Shown one piece after another: positions 37,333 through 46,092 of a DNA stretch of 64,000 nucleotides. The notes beneath the pieces are model-generated. The model ran no database searches, was not told the DNA's origin, and saw nothing but the letters and a program-made list of their open reading frames with translations. Numbering within the stretch: the stretch's first letter is position 1; each line of letters opens with the position of its first letter. The translations under genes and the position numbers were made by a program. Location: assembly GCA_026712715.1 (NCBI GenBank), contig JAPOPW010000002.1, positions 1-64,000 of the forward strand, given 5' to 3'. This DNA comes from Immundisolibacterales bacterium. Its GTDB lineage: Bacteria > Pseudomonadota > Gammaproteobacteria > HK1.

Positions 37333-37560
37333 ATGCCGGTAGTCCGGGTCAAGGACAACGAACCTTTCGACATCGCCCTCAGGCGCTTCAAGCGCTCCTG
37401 CGAGAAGGCGGGAATCCTCACCGAGGCGCGGCGCCGGGAGTTCTACGAGAAGCCGACCGCGATGCGCAAGCGCAAGGCGGCGGCGGCCGTGAAGCGCTAC
37501 CAGAAGAAGCTCGCTCGCGAGGCGATGCGCCGGCAGCAGGGCCACCAGCGCCGCCACTGA
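37333..37560 (+). CDS. rpsU: 30S ribosomal protein S21
   Basis: 75 residues, highly basic. [27 protein letters not shown] and [19 protein letters not shown] are typical S21. It is the first gene of the macromolecular synthesis operon, after its promoter. A GGGAG site precedes the ATG. Confidence 0.97.
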   Translation: MPVVRVKDNEPFDIALRRFKRSCEKAGILTEARRREFYEKPTAMRKRKAAAAVKRYQKKLAREAMRRQQGHQRRH

Positions 37561-37652
37561 CGTTTCCGGCCCGCCCGGCACGAGGCGGCCGCCTGCACTA
37601 CAGGAACCTCGCGCGGCCGCGAACTCCCGTGGCCGCCAGCCCGTGGGCCGTC

Positions 37653-38099
37653 ATGGATACCCTCAAGGAACGAATACGACAGGACACCGTGGCCGCGATG
37701 CGCTCCCGGGACCGGACCCGTCTCGCCGCCCTCCGGCTGGTCGCGGCCGAGATCAAGCAGCGTGAGGGCGACGGCCGCCAGCCGCTCGAAGATGCCGGCG
37801 TGCTGGCCGTTCTCGACCGGATGCTGAAGCAGCGGCGCGATTCCGCAGAGCAGTTCCGGTCGGCCGGACGCGAAGAGCTGGCCGCGGCCGAGACGTTCGA
37901 GATCGAGGTAATCGAGGCCTACCTGCCCGCGCCGCTCGGGAACGAGGACGTCGTAGCGCTGGTCGAGGCGGCGATCGCCGAGACGGGCGCATCCACCATG
38001 CGCGACATGGGCGGGGTCATGGCCCGGCTGCGACCGCAGGTCCAGGGGCGCGCGGACATGGCCGAGGTGAGCCGGCTCGTTCGGGGTCGCCTCGCCTGA
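37653..38099 (+). CDS. yqeY: GatB/YqeY domain protein
   Basis: 148 residues. LKERIRQDTVAAMRSRDRTRLAALRL, the AEIKQRE motif, LKQRRDSAEQF, and the tail-domain segment MRDMGGVMARLRPQVQGRADM are diagnostic. The family resembles the tRNA-binding tail of GatB and may act with tRNA-dependent amidation, but a firm role is lacking. Its place between rpsU and dnaG is conserved in pseudomonads. Confidence 0.93.
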   Translation: MDTLKERIRQDTVAAMRSRDRTRLAALRLVAAEIKQREGDGRQPLEDAGVLAVLDRMLKQRRDSAEQFRSAGREELAAAETFEIEVIEAYLPAPLGNEDVVALVEAAIAETGASTMRDMGGVMARLRPQVQGRADMAEVSRLVRGRLA

Positions 38100-38301
38100 T
38101 CTCCCCGCTCCTCCTCCGACCACCGCTCCGGCTTCCGTCCCGCCTCTTCCATCCTCTCGCCGGCGCGCCTTGATCGGCCGCCGCCCGGCGCATATCTTCG
38201 ACCCGAGCCCGGAACAATCGCCGACTTCGGTGGTTTCCTTCGGGCTGGAAGCGCACCGGCGCCCGCACCCGGACGGCCCGTCCGGCGAGGAGGATTCCCG
38301 G

Positions 38302-40170
38302 TTGGCAGTCGCATCCGGCCGCATACCCTCGGCGTTCATCGACGACCTCCTCGCGCGCGTGGACATCGTGGACGTCATCGAGCCCCGGGTGCAGCTCCGG
38401 CAGCGCGGTCGCAGCCTCCTTGCCCGCTGTCCCTTCCACGAGGAGCGGACCCCTTCCTTCAGCGTGAGCCGCGAGAAGCAGTTCTACTACTGCTTCGGCT
38501 GCCGGGCGAGCGGAACCGCGATCACCTTCCTGATGGAATACGACGGGCTCGGGTTCGTCGACGCGATCGAGGAGCTGGCCGCCCGGGCCGGCCTCGAGGT
38601 TCCGCGCACGGGACCCGGACGGGGGGAGGCGGGACGGCCCGATCCCGCGGCGGGCCTCGACCCGGTCTACGCGGTGCTCGACCGCGCGAACCGCCACTAC
38701 CGGCGCCAGCTCCGCGAGCACTCGGGACGCGCGCGGGCGGTCGATTACCTGAAATCCCGGGGCGTGTCCGGCGAGCTCGCAGCGCGCTTCGAGCTCGGAT
38801 TCGCGCCGCCCGGCTGGGAAGGGCTCGTGTCCGCGCTCGGCGATGCGGGAGGCGAGGTGCTGGAACGCGCGGGCCTCGTTGCCCGCCGCGACGCCGGCAC
38901 GCACTACGACCGATTCCGGGACCGGGTGATGTTCCCGATCCGCGACCGGCGGGGAAGGGTCGTCGGCTTCGGCGGGCGGGTCATCGGCGACGGGGAGCCG
39001 AAGTACCTCAACTCGCCCGACGGGCCGGCATTCCACAAGGGTCGCGAGCTCTACGGCCAGCACCAGGTGCTGCGCGGACGCGGGAGCCGTCCCGCGCGGC
39101 TCGTGGTGGTGGAGGGATACATGGACGTGGTCGCGCTCGCCCAGTTCGGGATCGACTACGCGGTGGCGACCCTCGGCACGGCGGCGACCCGCGATCACCT
39201 GCAGCAGCTCTACCGCTCCACGGATGAGGTCGTCTTCTGTTTCGACGGCGACACCGCGGGACGGGACGCGGCCTGGCGGGCCCTCGAGCAGGCGCTGCCC
39301 CTCATGCGCGGCGGACGCAAGGCGTCGTTTCTCCTGCTCCCCCAGGGAGAGGATCCGGATTCCTTCGTCCGCAAGCACGGGGCGGAGACGTTCGAGACGG
39401 CCGCGGCGAAGGCCGCGCCGCTCTCCGAGCTGATGTTCTCGACCCTGGAGAGCGAGGCGGACCCGTCCTCTCTCGAGGGGCGGGCCCGGCTGGTGGAACG
39501 GGCCGCCGCGCTCATCGCCACGACTCCCGCAGGGGCCTTTCGCGCCATGCTCGCGAACCGCGCCGCGGAGGCCGGCCGCATGACGCGCGAGGAGGTGGAG
39601 GCGCTCGTGCGCGGCGCGAGGGGAAGCGACCGCCGTTCCTCCGGGGAGGGCCGGCCGGGCGGAGGCGAGCGGCCAGCCGGGACCCGGGCGCGGGACGACG
39701 GACGCGCTCCTTCGCTCGTGCGACAGGCGATCCGCCTCGTGCTGCACCAACCTTCGCTTGCGCGGGTCGCCGTGAGAACGGAGGACATGATGGGGGTCAT
39801 CGAGCGGCTGGAGCAGAGGGGCGCGCCGCTCCTCGCCGAGCTGCTCCGGACCGCGGGGGCGGACCAGCGCCTCACCACCGCCGCGCTCGTCGAGCGGTAC
39901 CGGGACCACGAGGCAGGGCCGCACCTCGCACGGCTCGCCGGCGAGTCCCTCCTCATCGAGGACGAGGACGCCCGGAAAGCGGAGTTCACCGGGGTGCTGA
40001 GCGGGCTGCGGGAGACCGATCGCCGGCAGCGGCTGGAACGACTGCGCACCAGGATGCGGTCGAGCCCGCTCGGTGCGGCCGAAGAGCGGGAGTATCTTCG
40101 GCTGCTCGCCGAGGACGGAGGTCGGCGGACGCCCGCCGGACGGACACGTCCGCGGAGCCTTCGTCGTTGA
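38302..40170 (+). CDS. dnaG: DNA primase
   Basis: 622 residues from a TTG at 38302 that has a perfect AGGAGG eight bases upstream (38288-38293); the frame is open 44 codons further but unsupported. GRIPSAFIDDLLARVDIVDVI is the family start. The zinc-binding domain is CPFHEERTPSF with CFGC, the TOPRIM core holds VVVEGYMDVVALAQFG and FCFDGDTAGRDAAWRAL. The C-terminal DnaB-binding part follows a Gly/Arg-rich linker near residues 440-470. It lays down replication primers. Between rpsU-yqeY and rpoD. Confidence 0.96.
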   Translation: MAVASGRIPSAFIDDLLARVDIVDVIEPRVQLRQRGRSLLARCPFHEERTPSFSVSREKQFYYCFGCRASGTAITFLMEYDGLGFVDAIEELAARAGLEVPRTGPGRGEAGRPDPAAGLDPVYAVLDRANRHYRRQLREHSGRARAVDYLKSRGVSGELAARFELGFAPPGWEGLVSALGDAGGEVLERAGLVARRDAGTHYDRFRDRVMFPIRDRRGRVVGFGGRVIGDGEPKYLNSPDGPAFHKGRELYGQHQVLRGRGSRPARLVVVEGYMDVVALAQFGIDYAVATLGTAATRDHLQQLYRSTDEVVFCFDGDTAGRDAAWRALEQALPLMRGGRKASFLLLPQGEDPDSFVRKHGAETFETAAAKAAPLSELMFSTLESEADPSSLEGRARLVERAAALIATTPAGAFRAMLANRAAEAGRMTREEVEALVRGARGSDRRSSGEGRPGGGERPAGTRARDDGRAPSLVRQAIRLVLHQPSLARVAVRTEDMMGVIERLEQRGAPLLAELLRTAGADQRLTTAALVERYRDHEAGPHLARLAGESLLIEDEDARKAEFTGVLSGLRETDRRQRLERLRTRMRSSPLGAAEEREYLRLLAEDGGRRTPAGRTRPRSLRR

Positions 40171-40195
40171 ACTCACTGCCCTATTCGACTAAAAT
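40167..40195 (+). promoter_or_regulatory. Internal sigma70 promoter for rpoD
   Basis: TTGAAC at 40167-40172 overlaps the dnaG stop codon. A 17-base spacer leads to TAAAAT at 40190-40195, 30 bases before the rpoD start. It would let rpoD be expressed apart from rpsU-dnaG. Confidence 0.75.
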
Positions 40196-40225
40196 GGCCT
40201 GTTCCCTCGACATCGGTCTCGCGCA

Positions 40226-42058
40226 ATGCAAGACATCATGAATCTCGACGACCAGCAGTCCCGCCTCAAGCTCCTCATCGCCAAGGGCAAGGAGCAGGGA
40301 TACCTCACGTACGCCGAGGTCAACGATCACCTTCCGGAAGGCATTGTCGATACGGAGCAGATCGAAGACATCGTCAGCATGATCAACGACATGGGCATCA
40401 CGGTGCACGAAGTCGCGCCGGATGCCGACGATCTGCTGATGATGGAGACCGAAGTCAACACCGACGAGGATGCGGCCGAAGAGGCGGCCGCGGCGCTCGC
40501 GACCCTCGACGCGGAGTTCGGGCGCACCACCGATCCGGTTCGGATGTACATGCGCGAGATGGGAACGGTCGACCTCCTCACGCGCGAGGGGGAGATCAAG
40601 ATTGCCCGGCGCATCGAGGAAGGACTGAAGGAGGTCGTCGCGTCGCTCGCCTGCTATCCGCGGGTCGTCGAACACGTGCTCGAGGTGCTCGCCGCGGTGG
40701 CGGAGGGCCAGATCCGGCTGAACGATGTCGTCGTCGGCTTCGGCGACCGGGATGCCGCGGCGGAGGCCGCGCGGCGCGCGGCGGCGGAGCGGGAAGAGGC
40801 CGAGAAGAATTCCGCGAACAACTCGGACAACGAGGAGCCGATAGATACCGGCCCTACCGTCGAAGAAGCGAAGACGCGGCTCCAGGGGCTGCGGAAAACG
40901 TTCCAGCGGCTCATCGCCTCGTACGGTCGGTACGGCCCGAAGAGCAAGCGCACGTCGAACCTGCGCGAGAAGCTCGTCGAGGAGTTTCTCGAGATCCGGC
41001 TCACCCCGAAGGTGGTCGACATTCTGTCGAGTCTGCTCCGCGAGGACATCGAGCAGATCCGGGAGCACGAGCGGGCCATCCAGAAGCTGTGCGTCGTGGA
41101 GGCGAAGATGCCCCGCCCGACCTTCATCAAGAGCTTCCAGGCGTCCGGCATGGAAGCGGAGTGGCTCGATGCGCACGTCGCGGAGGAGGCCGACTGGAGC
41201 GCCGCGCTCGAGGAGCGTCGGGTGGATATCCAGCGGCACCAGAAGAAGCTCACCGCGATCGTGGAACGCGGCCGGATTCCGATCACCGAGCTCAAGGACA
41301 TCAACCGGCGCAAGTCCCTCGGCGAAGCGAAGGCGAGCCGGGCGAAGAAGGAGATGGTGGAAGCCAACCTGCGGCTCGTCATCTCGATTGCGAAGAAGTA
41401 CACGAACCGCGGACTTCAGTTCCTCGACCTCATCCAGGAGGGGAACATCGGCCTGATGAAGGCGGTCGACAAGTTCGAGTACCGGCGGGGCTACAAGTTC
41501 TCGACCTATGCCACGTGGTGGATTCGGCAGGCGATCACCCGCTCGATCGCCGACCAGGCCCGCACCATCCGGATCCCGGTGCACATGATCGAGACCATCA
41601 ACAAGCTCAACCGGGTGTCGCGCCAGATCCTCCAGGAGCAGGGCCGCGAGCCGACTCCCGAGGAGCTCGCCGAGCGCATGGAGATGCCGGAAGACAAGGT
41701 CCGCCGCGTGCTCAAGATCGCGAAGGAGCCGATCTCGATGGAAACTCCGATCGGCGACGACGAGGATTCGCATCTCGGCGATTTCATCGAGGACACGACC
41801 ATCCTCTCGCCGGTCGATGCGGCGACCTCGGAAGGGCTCCGGGAGGCGACCCAGAACGTGCTTGCGACCCTCACCCACCGCGAGGCGAAGGTGCTCCGGA
41901 TGCGGTTCGGAATCGAGATGAACACCGACCACACCCTCGAGGATGTCGGCAAGCAGTTCGACGTGACGCGCGAGCGCATCCGCCAGATAGAGGCCAAGTC
42001 GTTGCGCAAGCTTCGCCACCCGAGCCGCTCGGAGAGCCTGCGCAGCTTCATCGAGTGA
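40226..42058 (+). CDS. rpoD: RNA polymerase primary sigma factor (sigma70)
   Basis: 610 residues, close to the E. coli length. Region 1.1 ([26 protein letters not shown]), region 1.2 ([23 protein letters not shown]), a non-conserved acidic stretch around residues 185-210, region 2 ([42 protein letters not shown]), region 3, and region 4 ([35 protein letters not shown]) are all present. It directs transcription from housekeeping promoters. It ends 46 bases before the tRNA gene. Confidence 0.98.
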   Translation: MQDIMNLDDQQSRLKLLIAKGKEQGYLTYAEVNDHLPEGIVDTEQIEDIVSMINDMGITVHEVAPDADDLLMMETEVNTDEDAAEEAAAALATLDAEFGRTTDPVRMYMREMGTVDLLTREGEIKIARRIEEGLKEVVASLACYPRVVEHVLEVLAAVAEGQIRLNDVVVGFGDRDAAAEAARRAAAEREEAEKNSANNSDNEEPIDTGPTVEEAKTRLQGLRKTFQRLIASYGRYGPKSKRTSNLREKLVEEFLEIRLTPKVVDILSSLLREDIEQIREHERAIQKLCVVEAKMPRPTFIKSFQASGMEAEWLDAHVAEEADWSAALEERRVDIQRHQKKLTAIVERGRIPITELKDINRRKSLGEAKASRAKKEMVEANLRLVISIAKKYTNRGLQFLDLIQEGNIGLMKAVDKFEYRRGYKFSTYATWWIRQAITRSIADQARTIRIPVHMIETINKLNRVSRQILQEQGREPTPEELAERMEMPEDKVRRVLKIAKEPISMETPIGDDEDSHLGDFIEDTTILSPVDAATSEGLREATQNVLATLTHREAKVLRMRFGIEMNTDHTLEDVGKQFDVTRERIRQIEAKSLRKLRHPSRSESLRSFIE

Positions 42059-42104
42059 GGGCGAGCGGCGAAGTCCTTCGCCGCTCCCTCGCCCCGGACG
42101 GGCC

Positions 42105-42181
42105 GGGCCTGTAGCTCAGTTGGTCAGAGCAGCGGACTCATAATCCGTCGGTCGAAGGTTCGAGTCCTTCCGGGCCCACCA
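42105..42181 (+). tRNA. tRNA with CAU anticodon, probably tRNA-Ile2 (lysidine-modified)
   Basis: A 77-base cloverleaf with encoded CCA. The acceptor stem is seven pairs (one G-U), the D arm has TAGCTCAG...GGTCAGAGC, the anticodon stem-loop reads GGACTCATAATCC, and the T arm has GGTTCGAGTCC. CAU could mean elongator Met, but the C4-G69 and C5-G68 pairs are those known to be read by TilS in tRNA-Ile2, and elongator Met tRNA differs there. A position just after rpoD is also familiar for this tRNA. Its 3' part is the attachment site of the neighbouring islet. Confidence 0.9.
42129..42181 (+). repeat. Attachment-site copy A (3' end of the tRNA gene)
   Basis: The last 53 bases of the tRNA, from the anticodon stem to CCA, recur at 45049-45101 with two mismatches. 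This is the usual signature of site-specific integration at a tRNA 3' end, where the incoming element restores the gene. Confidence 0.9.
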
Positions 42182-42241
42182 AATCAGAAAATCAATTACA
42201 TATTTTTTTCAAGAACCAGAATTTTCCCGCATCGTAGCCAG

Positions 42242-42257
42242 GTCACGCGGAGGTCAC
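42242..42257 (+). other. GTCAC-N6-GTCAC direct repeat beside att copy A
   Basis: Two GTCAC pentamers 11 bases apart (one helical turn), 61 bases after the tRNA CCA. The same arrangement occurs 50 bases after the second att copy. They could be integrase arm-type binding sites; this is inference. Confidence 0.45.
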
Positions 42258-42277
42258 GTCGAGAACCTGCGATATGG

Positions 42278-42535
42278 ATGAGGGACCCGAAGGGCACAGG
42301 AACGAACGCCGAGGGTGACCGTTTCCACGGCACGACGACGTTCGACGGCGGGTTCGGGGGCACCGTCGCTGCCGGGTACAGGGTCAGCCCGAGGCTCCGG
42401 GGCGAAATCGATCTCGGGTACCGCAGGGCGGGGATCGACGACACGACGGCACGGTACGAACTCTACCTGCCCGTGCAGGCATCCGGGATCGACGGGCACG
42501 TGTCGTCGCTCTGCCTGATGGCGAGCAGGATCTAG
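42278..42535 (+). pseudogene. Outer-membrane beta-barrel protein fragment
   Basis: 85 codons resembling the middle of an OmpA/opacity-type porin: FDGGFGGTVAAGYRVSPRLRGEIDLGYRR, then GIDGHVSSLCLMASRI where an intact protein would continue with further strands (the usual LMANAYYDF). There is no signal peptide and no C-terminal strand with a terminal aromatic residue. It is a fragment carried in the islet and is unlikely to be functional. Confidence 0.6.
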
Positions 42536-42639
42536 GCGCACGAAGCGGGCCGGTTGGAGCCGGGCGGGAGAACCGTGCCGTACTGGGAGAAGGTGTCGTA
42601 GCGCAAGGTTGGCGCGCCGCCTGCACGCAATCTCTGCGC

Positions 42640-43053
42640 CTACCCTTCCGTCCAGTGCGCCGCGACTTCATCCCACTCGTCGTCGGACCCGGCGGGCCAC
42701 GGCGGCATCGTCACGGCGAAAGCCGAGAGCGGTGAATCTCCGACGCTCCGGAACTGGAACGACGTTCCGGCCGGTATCGTCAGGCACAGGTCAGGGTGGA
42801 GCGAGACCACCTCTTCACGTCCGCCATCGCGCCGCCACATCTCGCCGCAGCCGGCGAGGATGAACCAGACTTCATCGACCGTGCGATGACGGCCTGCCCG
42901 GGAGACCGCGCCCGGTGCGAGCTCGAAGTGCGCTGCGCTTCCAGAAGGGAGGGAGAGCAGCTCGCGTACGTGCGATCCGTCCGGCGCGGTCACCGTGGGT
43001 TCGGAGGGAAGGTGCATCGCTCCGAAGCCCGGGGTTCGCTCGTGGTCTGGCAT
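42640..43053 (-). CDS. Single-domain cupin protein
   Basis: 137 residues from an ATG at 43053 with AGGGAG eight bases upstream. The cupin barrel is visible as FELAPGAVSRAGRHRTVDEVWFILAGCGEMWRR (motif 1, metal ligands His and Glu) and LTIPAGTSFQFRSVG (motif 2, where the usual His is replaced by Gln or Phe). The frame is open far upstream, but that part belongs to other remnants. Small cupins often bind a metal and a small molecule; the substrate is unknown. It is the only intact-looking minus-strand gene of the islet. Confidence 0.75.
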   Translation of the reverse strand: MPDHERTPGFGAMHLPSEPTVTAPDGSHVRELLSLPSGSAAHFELAPGAVSRAGRHRTVDEVWFILAGCGEMWRRDGGREEVVSLHPDLCLTIPAGTSFQFRSVGDSPLSAFAVTMPPWPAGSDDEWDEVAAHWTEG

Positions 43054-43407
43054 GCCGACTGCTCCCTGTGCGTGAAAGGGAGTATCACCGGTGACCGCGC
43101 TCACGGAAAAGGGACCATCTCCACCCTGTGCCATTTGCCAACTCGATCGCAGACTTGCGGCCGATCGAGCCAAGTGGGCGGGCCCCATTGTAAACGGCCC
43201 ACCAAGCTCCGAATCTCGATCGTGCACCACCCAGGCAGGAGGAGTTCGAAGCAGTAAGGCCCACGGCCCGAAACGACCCATCCTCCGAGCCGAATCGGTA
43301 CGGAACTTATCGAATAGTCCCATCCCTTGGCTTGGTGCGTTGCTAAAGATGCTGGTGGACGTCCGCCGCGCCAGTGTCCATGCTCGACCCTTCGGGCCCT
43401 GACGCGT

Positions 43408-43572
43408 GAGGTGTGTCACCCGTTCCTCGGTGAACTGTTCCCATTCGACTGGGGACATCAAGTCCAACCGAGCCACGGACGGAATGGGCATTCGTCGCGA
43501 AACCTGTACGGCCGTAGGGACCGGACCCAAATGAGGTGCGACCTTGCGCAGGGTGAACTCCGTTGCGGTCAT
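43408..43572 (-). pseudogene. N-terminal fragment of a restriction-endonuclease-like protein
   Basis: About 55 codons containing RLDLMSPVEWEQFTEERVTHL, which resembles the start of the endonuclease domain in some Mrr-like or type IV-like proteins (usually M-[ST]-P-x-x-[WF]-E-x-F-[TV]-E-E-W). Downstream the frame stays open but recognisable sequence stops, so the catalytic part is lost. It lies in the islet beside other restriction-modification debris. Confidence 0.4.
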
Positions 43573-43621
43573 CGCGACCTGCGCACCGCGACCGAGCCTA
43601 CCCGCCCGTTTCCGCGACGAT

Positions 43622-43843
43622 TCAGATCCGCTTCAGGGGAAGCTTGGCTCGGATGTCCTCGTCCAGCTTGTCGTAGTGTTCGAGCACCTGGTTGATCCGG
43701 TCTCCCTGATCCCACAGCCTAACTCGGAAGAATTGCGTGGCCTTCTCCCTGTCGACGCTGGACTTGAATCCACCCCAGGAGACCAGCAGGCCGATGCTCG
43801 CCTGCACGTTCTGCATTGCGCCGATGAGCTGGTCCAGGCCTCC
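43622..43843 (-). pseudogene. C-terminal fragment of an Mrr-like restriction protein
   Basis: 74 codons ending IRAKLPLKRI. The run GLLVSWGGFKSSVDREK, FFRVRLWDQGDRINQVLEHYDKLDEDIRAKLPLK is the tail typical of DUF/Mrr-cat restriction endonucleases, in which the endonuclease core ends with a remark-like LLVSWGGF and a helix before LPLKRIW. No catalytic PD-(D/E)xK core precedes it. It is a remnant. Confidence 0.5.
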
Positions 43844-43884
43844 TCGTTCCTCGGCACCGGACGGCTCGGATACTCCGGGGCCGG

Positions 43885-44010
43885 CTATTCCACCCACTCG
43901 ATCCATTCCGGAGGGTTCAGCCAACGGTCCCGTAATTCCACTAGCCACCGCGCGATTTCGGCGATGGCGGTGGCTTGTACGTTGTCCTCGTACTGCTCGG
44001 CGGTGGCGTC
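43885..44010 (-). pseudogene. C-terminal fragment of a class I DNA methyltransferase (type IIG-like)
   Basis: 41 codons ending WIEWVE then TAG. The segment ATAIAEIARWLVELRDRWLNPPEW is a familiar C-terminal piece of large N6-adenine methyltransferase/restriction proteins such as type IIG or PglX-like enzymes. The methylase domain is absent. It is found upstream (in minus-strand sense) of the restriction fragments, consistent with a decayed restriction-modification locus. Confidence 0.5.
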
Positions 44011-44041
44011 CCCCGTCGCTGGATCTGTATCAGATTTTCAG

Positions 44042-44070
44042 TTGATCTTTATCGCTTGTGCCTCTAGAGT
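44042..44070 (+). promoter_or_regulatory. Candidate promoter of the NYN gene leader
   Basis: TTGATC at 44042-44047, a 17-base spacer and TAGAGT at 44065-44070. Transcription would start near 44077, just before two strong hairpins. Confidence 0.5.
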
Positions 44071-44082
44071 CTGCGGCACACC

Positions 44083-44133
44083 CCTTGCGGTTTCGACCGC
44101 AGGGCGCGGGGCCTCTTCGGAGGCCCTTGCTTT
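44083..44133 (+). terminator. Two UUCG-capped hairpins followed by a T-run in the NYN gene leader
   Basis: Hairpin 1 (44083-44104) has nine pairs with one G-U around a TTCG loop. Hairpin 2 (44109-44126) has seven perfect pairs GGGCCTC/GAGGCCC around TTCG and is followed by TTGCTTTT. Hairpin 2 looks like an intrinsic terminator only 22 bases before the NYN start codon. It would act as an attenuator, or end a short leader RNA of about 55 bases. Confidence 0.6.
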
Positions 44134-44148
44134 TCTTGGACGCGAGCA

Positions 44149-44775
44149 ATGCGAACCCACGTCTATGTGGATGGTTTCAACCTCTACTACGGTGCGCTCA
44201 AGGGCACGTCCTGGAAGTGGCTCGACCTCCCGACCCTGTTCGCGGCGATCCTCCAGGCGCATCACGACATCGCGAAGGTCAAGTACTTCACGGCGCGGGT
44301 GTCGAGCATGCCCGACGATCTGTCAAAGCCCCAGCGTCAGGACGTCTATCTCCGCGCCCTTTGCCAATACCGGCCCGAGGTCGAGATGCATTTTGGGCAC
44401 TTCCTGAGCCACCGGGTAAGGGCGCCGCTCGCACGGCCGATGCCGGGAGCGCAGCGAAGCGTCGAGATTGTCCGGACCGAAGAGAAAGGCTCGGACGTCA
44501 ATCTCGCCGTGCATATGCTCAACGACGCGTGGCTGGACGCCTGCGACTGCGCCGTGGTGGTCAGCAACGACAGCGATATCGCCGAAGCGATGCGGCTCGT
44601 AAAGCAGCAGCATGAGAAGAGAATCGGGCTGCTCACGCCGGGGCCTCGCAAACCGTCGCAACAGCTTCTGAAGCACGCGGATTTCGCGAGGCATATCCGT
44701 CCGGGTGCCCTTCGGGCGTCGCAACTGCCGGATCCGATCCCCGGGACCAACATCCGGAAGCCGGCGCGGTGGTAG
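44149..44775 (+). CDS. NYN-domain protein (LabA/DUF88-like putative RNase)
   Basis: 208 residues. The N-terminus MRTHVYVDGFNLYYGALKG carries the first conserved Asp and Asn of the NYN/PIN-like nuclease fold. EKGSDVNLAVHMLNDAW gives the second acidic site and VVVSNDSDIAEAM the third. A positively charged C-terminal tail follows. NYN proteins are predicted or shown RNases in RNA processing, and some are found near defence genes. It has its own promoter and hairpin leader and is the only apparently intact plus-strand gene of the islet. Confidence 0.85.
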   Translation: MRTHVYVDGFNLYYGALKGTSWKWLDLPTLFAAILQAHHDIAKVKYFTARVSSMPDDLSKPQRQDVYLRALCQYRPEVEMHFGHFLSHRVRAPLARPMPGAQRSVEIVRTEEKGSDVNLAVHMLNDAWLDACDCAVVVSNDSDIAEAMRLVKQQHEKRIGLLTPGPRKPSQQLLKHADFARHIRPGALRASQLPDPIPGTNIRKPARW

Positions 44776-45048
44776 AGGCCTTCGCAAGGGGGGAGCGATG
44801 AGCGCCCAGGGTGCTACCTGCCCCTGAAACGCAAACCGGGGCGTGAGACCCCGGCCGCGGTGGTGAGGTTCAAGCGTTTTGCGAAGCATCGCGGCAGGTG
44901 CCTTTCGATGACAAACAGACTCGTGTCCGTTGGTCCGGTTGTCCGGTAAAGTCCCGAATCTTCTTGTGCGGAAGGGTGGTTCACGCGGTGGTTTCGCACC
45001 GGGATACTCTGCAAAACATTCGTTGATTCAATGAGATAAGCAACCCCT

Positions 45049-45101
45049 GCAGCGGACTCATAGTCCATCGGTCGAAGGTTCGAGTCCTTCCGGGCCCACC
45101 A
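45049..45101 (+). repeat. Attachment-site copy B (tRNA 3' duplicate)
   Basis: 53 bases, 51 identical to the 3' end of the tRNA at 42129-42181, in the same orientation. The differences are A to G at 45063 and G to A at 45067, in the anticodon arm region. The 5' half of a tRNA is not present, so this is not a second tRNA gene. Confidence 0.92.
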
Positions 45102-45873
45102 TTCAAGACAACAATCTACAAACGAGAACGGTCAGCGCGTTCTGAACCGTGTCACCAGGATGTCACCAGACGGCAGTTGCATTCCTGTGAATCCCGAACA
45201 GCTCGAGGCTATAAAACCCGCCCGCCCGTGCGAGCGCGCGGGTAAGCGTTCGTTCAGGTGGTGCAACCGTTCGGTCGCCGTGTGTTCCCGCGTCGATGCA
45301 GGCGGCGAGAAGGGCGACGATTTCGGCGGCGTACCGGAGGTGGTCCGAACCATGCCCGTTGGCAGGACTTTTCTCCTGGAGAGCCCGAATGTCCTGGACT
45401 CCTCCTGATAACGTACGAACCTCGTGTCCCAGGTTCCATTCCGGCGCGGGAACCGGAGTCGGGCCATTGACATGGCGTCGTGCGTCCCATACGGACCGAT
45501 TCGGCGGCCGTTGCTCGCTCCCGGCGGCGCAATCCACCGGGACGATCGAGCAAGACGAGCTTCGTGCGAAATCAGGGCCGTCTTTCCGCGACCATTGGGA
45601 CGTCAACCGCAATACTCTCCAGCCGGCGATGAGAAAGATGGTTTTTCTCGTGGCAGGTGAAGGGAGGAAACCAGAGGATTCCTGCCGCAGTCGACGGAAT
45701 CGCCTGCTGAAGCGCCGTCGCCAGTTCGAGGACACGACGAGCGGGAACGCACATACGGAACCGTCCGTTCCACGACTCCTCCTCCCCTTAGGGCAGGTTG
45801 CGGCGGTCTCAGGTATCGTTGCTCGATGCTACGTAACGCGCACCATTGGATTCCGGGCTCCGAAGGAGACTCG
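45102..45873. other. Degenerate region with no gene I can support
   Basis: About 770 bases between att copy B and the toxin-antitoxin pair. All frames longer than 80 codons on both strands overlap one another and none shows a known domain. A GTCAC-N6-GTCAC repeat sits at 45151-45166. The place next to an att site is where an integrase gene would be expected, so this may be its decayed body, but I see no recombinase motif. Confidence 0.6.
45151..45166 (+). other. GTCAC-N6-GTCAC direct repeat beside att copy B
   Basis: The same pentamer pair and 11-base period as at 42242, 50 bases after att copy B. Possible integrase arm sites. Confidence 0.45.
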
Positions 45874-46092
45874 ATGATGGCTGCTTCACCCGCCGAGAGG
45901 ATGCGGGCGGCCCGACTCCGGCGGGGCGCTCAGGGCAAGCGCGAAGTCCGGATGATCCTGCCCGATGCCCGCGCGGAAGAGGTACGGTCCCGTATCGCGG
46001 AGTCGGTCGCGCGGCTCGATCGTTCGCACGAGGAAGACTCGCTGCGCTGGATCGAGGCAGCGTCGGAGTTCGATGGAAACGAAACGAGATGA
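45874..46092 (+). CDS. MazE-like antitoxin (DUF3018 type)
   Basis: 72 residues; ATG at 45874 or 45877, with AAGGAG upstream. MAASPAERMRAARLRRGAQGKREVRM and ILPDARAEEVRSRIAESVARL follow the pattern of antitoxins in which a basic RxxxRRxAQGxR[EP]V segment is followed by PDARxxEVR. It would bind and neutralise the toxin encoded by the next gene, which it overlaps by 20 bases, and probably represses the operon. Confidence 0.8.
   Translation: MMAASPAERMRAARLRRGAQGKREVRMILPDARAEEVRSRIAESVARLDRSHEEDSLRWIEAASEFDGNETR

Larger units (their letters stand above)
42182..45101. mobile_element. Decayed tRNA-associated genomic islet
   Basis: About 2.9 kb bounded by the tRNA 3' end and its duplicate, with visibly lower GC and AT runs just inside the left edge. 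Contents: a porin fragment, a cupin gene, fragments of restriction and DNA-methyltransferase genes, and a NYN-domain gene with its own promoter. No integrase is recognisable inside, so the islet is either a deletion remnant or a non-autonomous passenger moved by an integrase elsewhere. Confidence 0.75.

Noticed and set aside
45049..45101. A second tRNA gene
   Set aside because: Only the 3' half is present, and the sequence upstream cannot form the acceptor and D arms.
45163..45735. Possible integrase remnant next to att copy B
   Set aside because: Position and strand fit, but I could not find the Arg, HxxR or Tyr motifs of tyrosine recombinases in any frame, so it is not annotated as such.
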